A stretch of 64,000 bases of DNA from NCBI GenBank assembly GCA_017409785.1, contig JAFQSD010000002.1:98597-162596 (forward strand), written 5' to 3'. Shown here piece by piece: positions 1-9,159 of the stretch. The position numbers and the translations under genes are program-made. The stretch's first letter is position 1; each line of letters opens with the position of its first letter. Under the pieces are notes generated by a model. That model had not been told where the DNA came from, searched no databases, and saw only the letters and a program-made list of their open reading frames with translations. Source of the DNA: Bacilli bacterium. GTDB lineage: Bacteria > Bacillota_I > Bacilli_A > RF39 > UBA660.

Positions 1-3000
1 AACCAAACTTATTCTTTTCATGCCACCAATGTAGAACATCTCCTTCTGGGAATTGATGAGCTGCATTAGTTAAAATTTGTTCTCTTGTTATCTCTGGTTT
101 AATCATTGCAATATTCATTGAATCTTGTAATTGATCACGATATCCAAAGGCACCACTTACTTGATAAAATCCTGCCTTAGCCATAATTCTTGAAGATAGT
201 GCTTGATATAAATACCAACCATTAACAACATAATCAAAACTCTTATCATCTGATTTAACTTCAATTGTACCTAATGTATTTTTCCAGTTATCTTTAACTG
301 CTTTTAATTCCTTAGTAGCATTTGCAACATTAGTATACTTTCTAATAAGTTCAAGATTTTCTCTATCACTCATTCCACATCCAAGTACAAATGCTATCAT
401 CTTTTCTTCATTAGCTTCTAAACTAACTTTTGTATCTATGCTCTTAGATAAAATCTTATCGCATATAGCACTTTCTATTTTTTCTGATGAAGACATAAAT
501 ACATTAACATCACCAAAGTTAATACTATATACATTTCTTAACTTCATATAATTATCATCGCCCATAAACTCAGATAATATATGTCTAGCAGTCTTCTCTT
601 CAAAATTACCAAATGTTGGATTAATAAAGTAAGAAATATTTACATCATTTTTCTTATCTAATTTATTAGTTAATTTTAATAAGTAAATCTTAACAGTATC
701 ATCTACTGCTACAAACTCAGTAATTTCTTTCTTTAAATCTTTAGTTTCATTTTCTAAAATACTATAACCAAATCCATGAGTACACTTAGTAGGATCAAAA
801 GTCTTACCATTAAACTTAAATCCTTCACTCTTATCATTAACAATCATTTCATTAGTCCATGAAGTAATTTTAAACTCTCCTGAGTTATATGCATAAGTAA
901 ATCCACAACCATTATTTGTAACAATAGTACCAAACTTCTTATTAGCAATAACATTTACCCAAGGTGCCGGTGTATCTTTATTATAAATAACATACTCACG
1001 ACCACTATTTTTAAATCCACCAAATCCATTATCAAATTTTAATCTTTCAGGATTTAACATTGGTATTGTTTCTTCAACAGGAGAAGTACTATAATCACTA
1101 ATCTTATTCTTCTCTTGTAATTCTAACACTGCTTCTTTTAACGTTTCATGATTATTAATTACAAATCTTAATCTTGGAACAATATTTAATAAACTTCTTT
1201 CTTCTCTAGTAATCTCATTACTATCAATAACTGTAATAGAACCAGGTGTATGATAGAAACTATTTAATGTATACATACGATACATTTCTTCTTCTATCTC
1301 TTTCTTAATAATCTTAGCATATTGACTAGATTCACTATTAATAATAACAATATCTACAAAGATTGAATTATTTTTATAATATTCAAATGCTTTTAATACA
1401 TCAAGTACAAAATGCATATCATTAATATCTGAAATTTCTACTGAAATAATTGGTCTATCTCCACTAACTCCAAACTTCCATAATCCATTTTGTCCTAAAG
1501 CATTCTTTCTTAAATAATCCATTCTTTCTTCACTAACTGAAATCTTAGTAGTTTGATATAAGTAATTTAACATAATGTTATAAGTTCTCATATCTTCACC
1601 AGTAACATTCATGTTCTTAGTATTAATAATGTTCATAAGTGATGCAAATCTAAATGCTTTATTAATAGCATATTCTCCATTATAAGTTTTAATAATATCT
1701 TGAATTTGTTCTCTACTTCTACCAAATCCAACAATTAAGTATACTGATTCACTTCCATTAGGAGCAATTTCTATAGTATTTCTTAAACTCATAACTGGAT
1801 CCAAGTTATCACCCGAATAATTACTTAATTTTTCATTTAATGCTCGTGGATCACTAACTAATCTATTTCTACCAACAAATCTTCTTCTTTCTGTTTCATA
1901 TGAATATTCTTCTTTTGGATTAGCAACAATTAATCTATTAACCATATAACTACTAATATTGCTTTCTCCACGACTCTTTCTTCTTACAATTAATGAATTA
2001 GTTTTCTTATCATAATCAGAGTGAATAAACATATTACTAAATGCTCTATGGCTGACATCAGCCATATTCTCACAAAGAATTGGTTCAGTATAAGTAGTAA
2101 GTTGTAATCTCTTAACTTTATCACTATTATTCTTAAATGTTATTTTTCTAATTTCAGCATGATGATTCTTAGTAACAACAATCTCTGTCTTAGTCTTAAT
2201 ATCACCGTCTGTTCTATAATACTTAATCTTATCAGATGCAAATACAACTTCATATTTATCTGGCATCTTATTCATAGGCGCATAAGTATTACTCCATACA
2301 CAATTACTATCAAGATCTTTAATATACATAAATATTCCATAATCTTGTTCTGTAACTTTACGATATCTATTTAATTGTAATGTTCTATATCTAGAGAAAC
2401 TATTTCCTCTATCATTCATTAATAAACAATACTTCTTATTTGATAATACTGATACTTCTGGCATATAAGAAAGATAATCAAAGTATCTAATATCATTTTC
2501 AATTTTCTCTTTCTCATAATCATATTTCTTATATCTAGCCATCTTAAGATCAATACTAGTCTTAACTTGAACTTTTTCTTTTAATAACACTTCAAATGTT
2601 TTAATATTAACATTTTCATGGAAATAGTTCTTTATTGCATCTGGTTTCAAATAGTTAACTATTCCAGCTAAACTCATTCCTTGATGGTGTGCGAAGAACG
2701 CTTTAACTACTCCTCTATTGTCATAGTCATAAGCTTCATACATACCATACTTACCAAACATATCTAAATGTTTAAATTTTTGAATATTATCATAAACTTC
2801 TTCTGGGAATAATTCCATTGCCATAAGTGAAGCATAAGGAGCTAAAACAATTCTATTTTCTTTATCTTCTTTTGCTTTTAAGTATGGTGTTGCGAAAGCT
2901 TTATATTTATAATTTAAAGCATTATCTAACTCATTATAAGCAGATTCACTAATACCCCAAGGTAATTTATGAGATACACTTTCAATGAAATCTTTTTGAC

Positions 3001-6000
3001 AGAACTTCGCAAAATGATAACTTTCATCAAATAATGTATTTGGATAATTCTTCATAAATAGTAAAGGCATGAAATATTCAAATGAAGTACCAGACCAAGA
3101 AATTAATCCCTTGTGTCCTTTATAAGTTGTTAAAGACTTATCTAAGCAGAACCAGTGTTTACTTGGTGCATCTCCTAAACAAATAGTTAAATAACTTGTT
3201 AAACGAGACTCACTTGCAAACTTATTATAGTTATAAACTGAAAGTCTAGCTTCACCTTCATCATATCCAATACTAAATACATCTTTTTTAGTATATAACT
3301 TCTTAAAGTTAGTATTTTTAATTAACTTATCACAAAGTTTAACAGTATCTTCTTCTTCAAATTTCTCCAAAAATTCTCTAGCAACTATTAAACTAGCAAC
3401 AAAGTTTCCAGAATCAACTGTTGAAACAAATCCTGGAGGCATTACTCTCTTAGTTGGAATATCATACCAGTTATATAAATGACCATTCCATTTATCTAAA
3501 CTATCAACAGTATGAATAATTTCTTTTAATAAGAAAATTGCTTCTTGCTTTTCAATAAACTCTAACTCATAGGCACCAACAACACTAGTTAATGAGAAAC
3601 CAATAGCAGTTGGAGATGCTCTTAAATCTAATTTTTGTTCTCTATTTTCTTGATAGTTATCAGGTATTAAATAATGATACTCTTCCTTCAAATTATCTTT
3701 AAAATACATCCAAGTATTTTTAGCAAGTTCTCTAATTTCTTCTACTTTATTTTCTTTAAGTTCTACTCTATTATGATCAATATCAGTACTTACTGCATAT
3801 ACAACAAATGGTGCACTTAAGAATACAACCGCTAAAATTAAAGCACTATAATTACCAGTTAATAATGTAATTAATACAAGTAATACAGACGCAATTATAT
3901 TAGGCATAAAGTTTCTAATATAACCACCCAAGTCACCTCTAATTAATTTTTCAGCATCCTCTGCAGTAATCCAATTTAATAAATTCTTATGACTAACAGT
4001 TAATCTATAAATAGTTCTAAAGAACGCATCCATATATAACTTTGTATAATATGGTAAAGTTGCAAAAACTATATAAGATCTAAGTACTAAACTTTTACCA
4101 CCAAAGAATAAATTCTTATAATAAACTGTTGTTTTTTCTTTACCTTCACGTCTTAACATACTACGTAAGAAGAATATAATTGGAACAGCAATTTCAAGTA
4201 ATACAAACCCAATCCAAAGTACTGGAGAAACATTATCTAAAATAACAGCACATAATAATATGATTAATAATGCTGGATGTAAGAACATACGAACAATATT
4301 ATCCATTATTTTATATTTACCAAGTAAACTAATTGGATTCTTTTCTTTTTCGCCCTTTTTATTACGTACTTTATTTCCTAACCAAGAAATAATTTGTACA
4401 TCTCCTCTAGCCCATCTATGTTGTCTAGAAGTATCAGTTAAGAATTTAGATGGGAAATCATCAATAAACTCAATATCTGAAACATATCCACATCTTAAAT
4501 AGTTACCTTCTAATAAGTCATGTGAAAGAATTAAGTTATCAGGGAATCTATTTGCTAATAATTTATCAAATGTCTCTAAATCATAAATTCCTTTTCCAAC
4601 GAAACTACCTTCACCAAATGAATCTTGATAAACATTTGGTACAACCGCACTATATGTATCAAATCCACCAATACCAGCAAATATTTGACTATATAAACTC
4701 TTATTAGTAGCTTCAATATCAAGACTTACTCTTGGTTGCATTAAACCATACCCTTTAATAACTCTAGTACCTTCTTTATTAAGTACAGGTCTGTTCATTG
4801 GATGTGCCATACATCCAACTAAATTAAGTGCCGAATTTAATACAAGTCTTGTATCTACATCTAATGTAATAACATATTTAATATCAAGTTTCTTATTAAA
4901 TAACATATTAACATTAAAATACTTTTTATTAGTTTTTTCATCCATCTTACCAAGTAAGATTTGATTAAATTGAACTAAAGCTCCACGCTTTCTTTCATAT
5001 CCTAAGAATTGACCTTCTTTTTCATTCCAATGTCTTTTACGATAAATGAAATAGAATAAGTCTTTTCCATATTTCTTATTTAATTTTGTCGCATACTCTT
5101 CACCATACTTAGAAATAACTTCATCAAAAGGCATAACTTCTTCTTTACCACCCTTAATATCTCCAAGTAATGTAAAGTATAAATTATCTGATTTATTAAT
5201 AATGTAGAATGTCTCTAAAACATCAAACATTTCTTTAATCTTAGCTTCATTACCAACAATAGTAGGAATAACAACCATTGTTCTAGATTCTTCTGGAATA
5301 CCTTTCTTAGTATAATCTAATTTAGGTAACACATTAGGCTTAACAAATCTAGTTAATAAATGATTTACAATTTGTGAATATAATTGTCCTACAGGAATTA
5401 ATAAAATTATAAATCCTAACCATCTTATACTAATAAAGTACTTAGATAAGAATAAACTTGTCACAATAGTTAATAAACCAAGTAACATAATGTATAAAAC
5501 TACATTTGTACTCTTACTTTTTCTATCAAATAATTGAAATCCAATATGATAGTCATCTCTATCAGTTTGTTCAAATAACATATCTAAACATTCTACTTCA
5601 CTCATCTTTTTCTTCTTAGCTAGTTTAAGTAATTGTTTACGATATAAAGCCTTAGATTCTGGAGTCATCTTTGAATAGATTTCATCTTCCATAAACATCT
5701 TTTCAGTTTTAGATGTTTTCTTATATAAATCCTCATCACTAAACTCAAAGAATTCCTTTAAATCACCAAATATATTAGAAATTAAAATATCATTTTCTAC
5801 TCTTCTTTGATATTCATCATTAATTAATTCTTTTAAACTAATTTGTTTTTCTTCTAATAATTCATTTAATTCTTTAAACAGTCTATTATTTTTTGCACCT
5901 AATTCTTTTAATTGATTATTAAGTTCAAATAAATAATGACGATTTTTAGGAATAGAAATTCCCTCTTTTAAGAAGACACTAAGTTCAATATCTTTATCTT

Positions 6001-6448
6001 CATGTTCTACAATAATTTTATGAATAGTATCTTTATCGGTTAATTTAGAGTACTCTTCTTTACATAAAGTACTTAATCTTTCAGCATAAATAAATAATAA
6101 TATTTCTTTTATACTTTTAATTTCTTTATAAGAAAAATAAATCTTATGTTGTCTTTGATATTGTCTTAAAGAACTAGTTAAATCTTCAAAATTAATATTA
6201 TAGTTATTCTCTAAAACAATACTTTTAACAGCATTATAAACTGAATCTATATTCTTTAATCTTTTAGATATCTCTTTCTTATCATGGATAAGATTACTTT
6301 TATGTTCAACTAGTAAATAAAAGTTATCAATTAACCACTCATTAGTAATTCCAACATATTCTTTTTGTTTTGTTTTATCCACTAAATAATTATAGTAATC
6401 ACTTATGTTTCCAAAATTATCTAGGAACTTTTTTATGAATTTGTTCAT
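1..6448 (-). CDS. Cyclic beta-1,2-glucan synthase, NdvB/ChvB-like (3' end outside window)
   Basis: The open frame starts at ATG 6448 behind AGGAG and stays open for about 2149 codons to the window edge. Domains visible in order are: an N-terminal soluble region; membrane helices near residues 305-360; a GT84-type glycosyltransferase with TLDVDTR near residue 529 and HRWARGD near 678; further membrane helices around 730-900; a middle cyclisation/glycoside hydrolase-like region with YEAYDYDNRG and FAHHQGMSL near 1240-1265; and a GH94-like phosphorylase region with FGYRDQLQD and QFPEGDVLHWWH near 2100-2135. This is the known architecture of the roughly 2700-2800-residue enzymes that build cyclic beta-1,2-glucan from UDP-glucose at the inner membrane. 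The last few hundred residues of the phosphorylase domain lie beyond the window. The family is best known from proteobacteria but does occur in some Bacillota. Confidence 0.9.
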   Translation of the reverse strand, partial: MNKFIKKFLDNFGNISDYYNYLVDKTKQKEYVGITNEWLIDNFYLLVEHKSNLIHDKKEISKRLKNIDSVYNAVKSIVLENNYNINFEDLTSSLRQYQRQHKIYFSYKEIKSIKEILLFIYAERLSTLCKEEYSKLTDKDTIHKIIVEHEDKDIELSVFLKEGISIPKNRHYLFELNNQLKELGAKNNRLFKELNELLEEKQISLKELINDEYQRRVENDILISNIFGDLKEFFEFSDEDLYKKTSKTEKMFMEDEIYSKMTPESKALYRKQLLKLAKKKKMSEVECLDMLFEQTDRDDYHIGFQLFDRKSKSTNVVLYIMLLGLLTIVTSLFLSKYFISIRWLGFIILLIPVGQLYSQIVNHLLTRFVKPNVLPKLDYTKKGIPEESRTMVVIPTIVGNEAKIKEMFDVLETFYIINKSDNLYFTLLGDIKGGKEEVMPFDEVISKYGEEYATKLNKKYGKDLFYFIYRKRHWNEKEGQFLGYERKRGALVQFNQILLGKMDEKTNKKYFNVNMLFNKKLDIKYVITLDVDTRLVLNSALNLVGCMAHPMNRPVLNKEGTRVIKGYGLMQPRVSLDIEATNKSLYSQIFAGIGGFDTYSAVVPNVYQDSFGEGSFVGKGIYDLETFDKLLANRFPDNLILSHDLLEGNYLRCGYVSDIEFIDDFPSKFLTDTSRQHRWARGDVQIISWLGNKVRNKKGEKEKNPISLLGKYKIMDNIVRMFLHPALLIILLCAVILDNVSPVLWIGFVLLEIAVPIIFFLRSMLRREGKEKTTVYYKNLFFGGKSLVLRSYIVFATLPYYTKLYMDAFFRTIYRLTVSHKNLLNWITAEDAEKLIRGDLGGYIRNFMPNIIASVLLVLITLLTGNYSALILAVVFLSAPFVVYAVSTDIDHNRVELKENKVEEIRELAKNTWMYFKDNLKEEYHYLIPDNYQENREQKLDLRASPTAIGFSLTSVVGAYELEFIEKQEAIFLLKEIIHTVDSLDKWNGHLYNWYDIPTKRVMPPGFVSTVDSGNFVASLIVAREFLEKFEEEDTVKLCDKLIKNTNFKKLYTKKDVFSIGYDEGEARLSVYNYNKFASESRLTSYLTICLGDAPSKHWFCLDKSLTTYKGHKGLISWSGTSFEYFMPLLFMKNYPNTLFDESYHFAKFCQKDFIESVSHKLPWGISESAYNELDNALNYKYKAFATPYLKAKEDKENRIVLAPYASLMAMELFPEEVYDNIQKFKHLDMFGKYGMYEAYDYDNRGVVKAFFAHHQGMSLAGIVNYLKPDAIKNYFHENVNIKTFEVLLKEKVQVKTSIDLKMARYKKYDYEKEKIENDIRYFDYLSYMPEVSVLSNKKYCLLMNDRGNSFSRYRTLQLNRYRKVTEQDYGIFMYIKDLDSNCVWSNTYAPMNKMPDKYEVVFASDKIKYYRTDGDIKTKTEIVVTKNHHAEIRKITFKNNSDKVKRLQLTTYTEPILCENMADVSHRAFSNMFIHSDYDKKTNSLIVRRKSRGESNISSYMVNRLIVANPKEEYSYETERRRFVGRNRLVSDPRALNEKLSNYSGDNLDPVMSLRNTIEIAPNGSESVYLIVGFGRSREQIQDIIKTYNGEYAINKAFRFASLMNIINTKNMNVTGEDMRTYNIMLNYLYQTTKISVSEERMDYLRKNALGQNGLWKFGVSGDRPIISVEISDINDMHFVLDVLKAFEYYKNNSIFVDIVIINSESSQYAKIIKKEIEEEMYRMYTLNSFYHTPGSITVIDSNEITREERSLLNIVPRLRFVINNHETLKEAVLELQEKNKISDYSTSPVEETIPMLNPERLKFDNGFGGFKNSGREYVIYNKDTPAPWVNVIANKKFGTIVTNNGCGFTYAYNSGEFKITSWTNEMIVNDKSEGFKFNGKTFDPTKCTHGFGYSILENETKDLKKEITEFVAVDDTVKIYLLKLTNKLDKKNDVNISYFINPTFGNFEEKTARHILSEFMGDDNYMKLRNVYSINFGDVNVFMSSSEKIESAICDKILSKSIDTKVSLEANEEKMIAFVLGCGMSDRENLELIRKYTNVANATKELKAVKDNWKNTLGTIEVKSDDKSFDYVVNGWYLYQALSSRIMAKAGFYQVSGAFGYRDQLQDSMNIAMIKPEITREQILTNAAHQFPEGDVLHWWHEKNKFG

Positions 6449-6467
6449 GGTTCACTCTCCTAAAACA

Positions 6468-6496
6468 AGTATACCATATTTCCAACTTGTATACCA
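6468..6496 (-). promoter_or_regulatory. Possible promoter/operator of the glucan synthase gene
   Basis: Upstream of the glucan synthase start a TATACT -10 candidate occupies 6468-6473, with only a poor -35 (TGGTAT) 17 bp further. The hexamer TATACC is repeated directly about two helical turns apart, which could be an operator. This is pattern reading only. Confidence 0.3.
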
Positions 6497-6521
6497 CTAA
6501 TTTAATTTTATAAAAAGACAC

Positions 6522-6544
6522 AAAAAAACCTTGCCTAAGCAAGG
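6522..6544 (-). terminator. Intrinsic terminator after tRNA-Ser
   Basis: A CCTTGC/GCAAGG hairpin with a TTAG loop is followed by seven T on the minus strand. It separates tRNA-Ser from the glucan synthase gene. Confidence 0.85.
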
Positions 6545-6554
6545 TAATTTCTAA

Positions 6555-6645
6555 TGGCGGAGTAGAAAGGATTTGAACCTTCGCGCCAGTTGCCCGACCT
6601 ACACCCTTAGCAGGGGCGCCTCTTCAGCCTCTTGAGTACTACTCC
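6555..6645 (-). tRNA. tRNA-Ser(GCU)
   Basis: The 91-nt minus-strand gene has acceptor GGAGTAG/CTACTCC, a long class-II variable arm, a T arm GGTTCAAATCC and an encoded 3' CCA. The anticodon loop CTGCTAA gives GCU. It has its own promoter and terminator. Confidence 0.95.
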
Positions 6646-6669
6646 ATCTCTTGTGCGTCCGCATATACA

Positions 6670-6698
6670 ATATTACATTATTACAACAAATATGTCAA
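6670..6698 (-). promoter_or_regulatory. SigA promoter of tRNA-Ser
   Basis: TTGACA (6693-6698) and TAATAT (6670-6675) are separated by 17 bp, ending about 25 bp upstream of the tRNA 5' end. Confidence 0.8.
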
Positions 6699-6730
6699 TA
6701 AATAAATTAAAAAACGCACCTATATATTTA

Positions 6731-6755
6731 AATAAAAAACTCCTTTCGGAGTTTT
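6731..6755 (-). terminator. Intrinsic terminator of the Ile-Asn-Glu tRNA operon
   Basis: The minus strand reads AAAACTCC-GAAA-GGAGTTTT followed by a T run, just after tRNA-Glu. Confidence 0.85.
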
Positions 6756-6765
6756 AAATTTCAAA

Positions 6766-6842
6766 TGGTGACCAGTACGGAATTCGAATCCGTGAATGCT
6801 GCCGTGAAAGGGCAGTGTGTTAAGCCGCTTCACCAACTGGCC
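6766..6842 (-). tRNA. tRNA-Glu(UUC)
   Basis: The 77-nt gene has acceptor GGCCAGT/ACTGGTC, anticodon stem CTGCC/GGCAG, loop CTTTCAC giving UUC, and an encoded CCA. It is the last gene of the Ile-Asn-Glu cluster. Confidence 0.95.
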
Positions 6843-6851
6843 AAAAAAATA

Positions 6852-6928
6852 TGGCGCCCCAACTAGGACTTGAACCTAGGACCCCTTGATTAACAGTCAA
6901 GTGCTCTAACCAGCTGAGCTATTGAGGC
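6852..6928 (-). tRNA. tRNA-Asn(GUU)
   Basis: Acceptor GCCTCAA pairs with TTGGGGC. The anticodon loop CTGTTAA gives GUU, and CCA is encoded. It lies between tRNA-Ile and tRNA-Glu. Confidence 0.95.
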
Positions 6929-6936
6929 ATTATTAA

Positions 6937-7013
<77 letters not shown>

Positions 7014-7034
7014 ATTAATAATTGGTACTTTTTC

Positions 7035-7063
7035 ATTTTATACTAAATTGAAAACTTTTGCAA
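7035..7063 (-). promoter_or_regulatory. Promoter of the Ile-Asn-Glu tRNA operon
   Basis: TTGCAA (7058-7063) and TAAAAT (7035-7040) are 17 bp apart. The tRNA-Lys and tRNA-His promoters have the same TTG-N3 / TAAAAT layout. Confidence 0.65.
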
Positions 7064-7133
7064 TAGGAAATTTAACATTTTTTAATTTTTTTATTTAATT
7101 TGCCCGATTGCATTTATAGAATACTATAAAACA

Positions 7134-7197
7134 GGAAGTAAAGTCAAGCAATTTTTATCTATTTTTTTAAAATAATTACATAAAATACTTTACTTCC
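7134..7197. repeat. 11-bp inverted repeat downstream of the HIT-like gene
   Basis: GGAAGTAAAGT at 7134-7144 is the exact reverse complement of 7187-7197, with about 42 bp of AT-rich sequence between the arms. It may be a long terminator stem for the HIT-like gene, but no T run of normal length follows. Confidence 0.45.
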
Positions 7198-7210
7198 CTA
7201 TTTATACCTT

Positions 7211-7720
7211 TTATTTATAAGCATTCTTTATTAACTCGATAGTTTCCATTACTTCAGTTAATTCTTTATCAGTAACATTTTCTTGAACATATTTACAAAT
7301 ATCTCTTAAATAAGAAATACCCTTTCCAAACTTCTCTATCATCCAATCTTGATGAGGGAAAATCCACATATGAAAATGTTTTGATCTTTCCTCTTGTACA
7401 AGAGTTACTTCTTTAGTAATATTTAAATCCTTCAAAACATTAATTGCTTTACTAACTATTTCTATCATTCTATGTTGTTCATCAATACTTAATTCAGTAA
7501 CTGAATTAATATGTCTCTTAACATTAACAATTAAAAATCCTTTTAATGGTACTTCCGGATCACTAGCCAAAATAAAAGTTTCATCTTCATAAATTATCCC
7601 ACCAGGAGGTGTAATCTTCTTAGATGCAATTTCACATCCTAAACAATTATATTCATAACTATTTCCCAAAATATCAATCATTTTCTTTGAATTACCAATC
7701 AAATTATCAACATTTGTCAT
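7211..7720 (-). CDS. HIT-superfamily (histidine triad-like) protein
   Basis: This 169-residue protein has an N-terminal Cys pair (C29, C32 in the NCLGC region), a GGIIYEDE segment and, near residue 117, SKHFHMWIFP, a variant of the HIT motif in which the full H-x-H-x-H triad is not evident. HIT proteins are nucleotide hydrolases or transferases, but the missing His means the activity cannot be assigned. The start ATG 7720 follows AAGGAGATGATT. It is a single gene between tRNA loci. Confidence 0.6.
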   Translation of the reverse strand: MTNVDNLIGNSKKMIDILGNSYEYNCLGCEIASKKITPPGGIIYEDETFILASDPEVPLKGFLIVNVKRHINSVTELSIDEQHRMIEIVSKAINVLKDLNITKEVTLVQEERSKHFHMWIFPHQDWMIEKFGKGISYLRDICKYVQENVTDKELTEVMETIELIKNAYK

Positions 7721-7783
7721 ATAATCATCTCCTTATCAACTAAAGTATATCACAAATAAATAAAACTTTTTTCAAAAAAACTA

Positions 7784-7812
7784 TTGAAATTATAATCTTT
7801 TTGCTATAAAAT
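7784..7812 (+). promoter_or_regulatory. Promoter of tRNA-Lys
   Basis: TTGAAA (7784-7789) and TAAAAT (7807-7812) are 17 bp apart, about 20 bp upstream of the tRNA. Confidence 0.65.
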
Positions 7813-7832
7813 AGATTATGCAATTTGCAAAT

Positions 7833-7908
7833 GGGCGGTTAGCTCAGTTGGTAGAGCAACTGACTCTTAATCAGTGGGTCTAGGGTTCGAATCCCTAACC
7901 GCCCACCA
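7833..7908 (+). tRNA. tRNA-Lys(CUU)
   Basis: The 76-nt gene has acceptor GGGCGGT/ACCGCCC. The anticodon stem ACTGA/TCAGT encloses loop CTCTTAA, giving CUU. CCA is encoded. Confidence 0.95.
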
Positions 7909-7920
7909 TTTTAAATAATT

Positions 7921-7947
7921 AACGACTTAAATATAAGTCGTTTTTTT
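7921..7947 (+). terminator. Intrinsic terminator after tRNA-Lys
   Basis: AACGACTTA and TAAGTCGTT form a stem followed by a T7 run. Confidence 0.85.
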
Positions 7948-8003
7948 ATTTTTCTAATTTCCAAATCACAACAAATAATATATAATTATACTAGGTGACT
8001 AGT

Positions 8004-9110
8004 ATGATGGAGATACATAAACAAAAAATGATTAATGAACTAATTCAAAAGATTAATTCGTGGAATGAATATTCAGATAAAATATATGGATATTCAAAAC
8101 ATGATGCTGAAAACTTTTTAAAAAGACTACAAGTTGGAATCTATAACTCAGTACTAAAAAACAGTTACTGGTTTGCAAACACTCCATCACTAGATACATT
8201 AATTCAAATAGAAGCAAATAAAAAAGTCATTAATTCATTAACTAACATCTCTGAAGAAAATTATATAGTCTACTCAGAAATCCACGAAATTAAAGAACAC
8301 ATTGACTATTTATATTACTGGTATAAATCATATAAAGTTCCATACTACACCAAAGAAAACAGATACGAACAAACACCAATATCTTATGAAGAAAATAATA
8401 ACTTTACAAAATTATATGATAAAGTTTTAAAAAACAACTACACTTGGCATGAAGCCAAACATATTATTACAAATCTAAAACAATTTAATGTTAAAGAAAA
8501 TAAAGATTTTCCTCATAACATAAAAGAAATTGAAAAAAGATTTAACTCTACCCCTACTTTACTATTTAAAAAGTATGAAAAAGAAAAAGTTAAATATTCT
8601 TCCAATATTCTAAAATTAAATAAAGTTATATCTAATATACAAGACACACTAACAGAAGAAACTATAAATAACTTTATAAATAAGAAAAGAAAAAACAAAT
8701 ACGAAGAATATATTAGAGTAATACTTCATAATACAAAAATTACTAACCTAGATAACGCCAAAGAACTATTAAACTCATTACTTGCAGAAAAGAAACTAAT
8801 TGATATATCAGATTCTTCAGTACCACAACCATATTTAACTAATCTACGTAAACATTATTCATTTATCTATAATCATACAACTGAAATTGAATATCTTGAA
8901 GAATCATCTGATATCTTAAATAATTTATATAACATATATAAAGATAATAATGACATGTTATATCAAATAACATTAATCTATAATAAACTATTAATATCAT
9001 ACGGAATAATTCCTATTCCACTAACCACAAAATTATTAGAATCATCTAATAAAACAAAACAAATTATAGATAAAACAATTGATTTAGCAAACTATTTAAA
9101 TAAAGGATAA
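8004..9110 (+). CDS. Uncharacterised, Asn/Lys/Tyr-rich helical protein
   Basis: The product is about 368 residues with no signal peptide or clear membrane segment and no recognised catalytic motif. It is highly charged and rich in Asn, Lys, Ile and Tyr, with predicted helical stretches. A GTG at 7995 lies inside the AGGTGA ribosome binding site, so ATG 8004 or 8007 is the likely start. A TATAAT at 7981-7986 puts the promoter very close. It is monocistronic, with a terminator overlapping its 3' end. I do not recognise the family. Confidence 0.7.
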   Translation: MMEIHKQKMINELIQKINSWNEYSDKIYGYSKHDAENFLKRLQVGIYNSVLKNSYWFANTPSLDTLIQIEANKKVINSLTNISEENYIVYSEIHEIKEHIDYLYYWYKSYKVPYYTKENRYEQTPISYEENNNFTKLYDKVLKNNYTWHEAKHIITNLKQFNVKENKDFPHNIKEIEKRFNSTPTLLFKKYEKEKVKYSSNILKLNKVISNIQDTLTEETINNFINKKRKNKYEEYIRVILHNTKITNLDNAKELLNSLLAEKKLIDISDSSVPQPYLTNLRKHYSFIYNHTTEIEYLEESSDILNNLYNIYKDNNDMLYQITLIYNKLLISYGIIPIPLTTKLLESSNKTKQIIDKTIDLANYLNKG

Positions 9111-9127
9111 TAATCCTTTATTTTTTT
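9101..9127 (+). terminator. Terminator of the 8004-9110 gene
   Basis: The stem TAAAGGAT/ATCCTTTA with loop AATA is followed by T7. The stop codon is inside the hairpin. Confidence 0.8.
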
Positions 9128-9131
9128 ATAC

Positions 9132-9159
9132 AAAAAAAGAGAAAACTATCTAAGTTTTC
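9132..9159 (-). terminator. Terminator of the hydrolase-murF-ddl operon
   Basis: On the minus strand GAAAACT/AGTTTTC is followed by a TCTTTTTTT run. The ddl stop codon lies in the loop. Confidence 0.8.

Noticed and set aside
2159..2374. 71-codon plus-strand ORF (and those at 4260 and 4522)
   Set aside because: They lie antisense inside the glucan synthase gene and lack independent signals.
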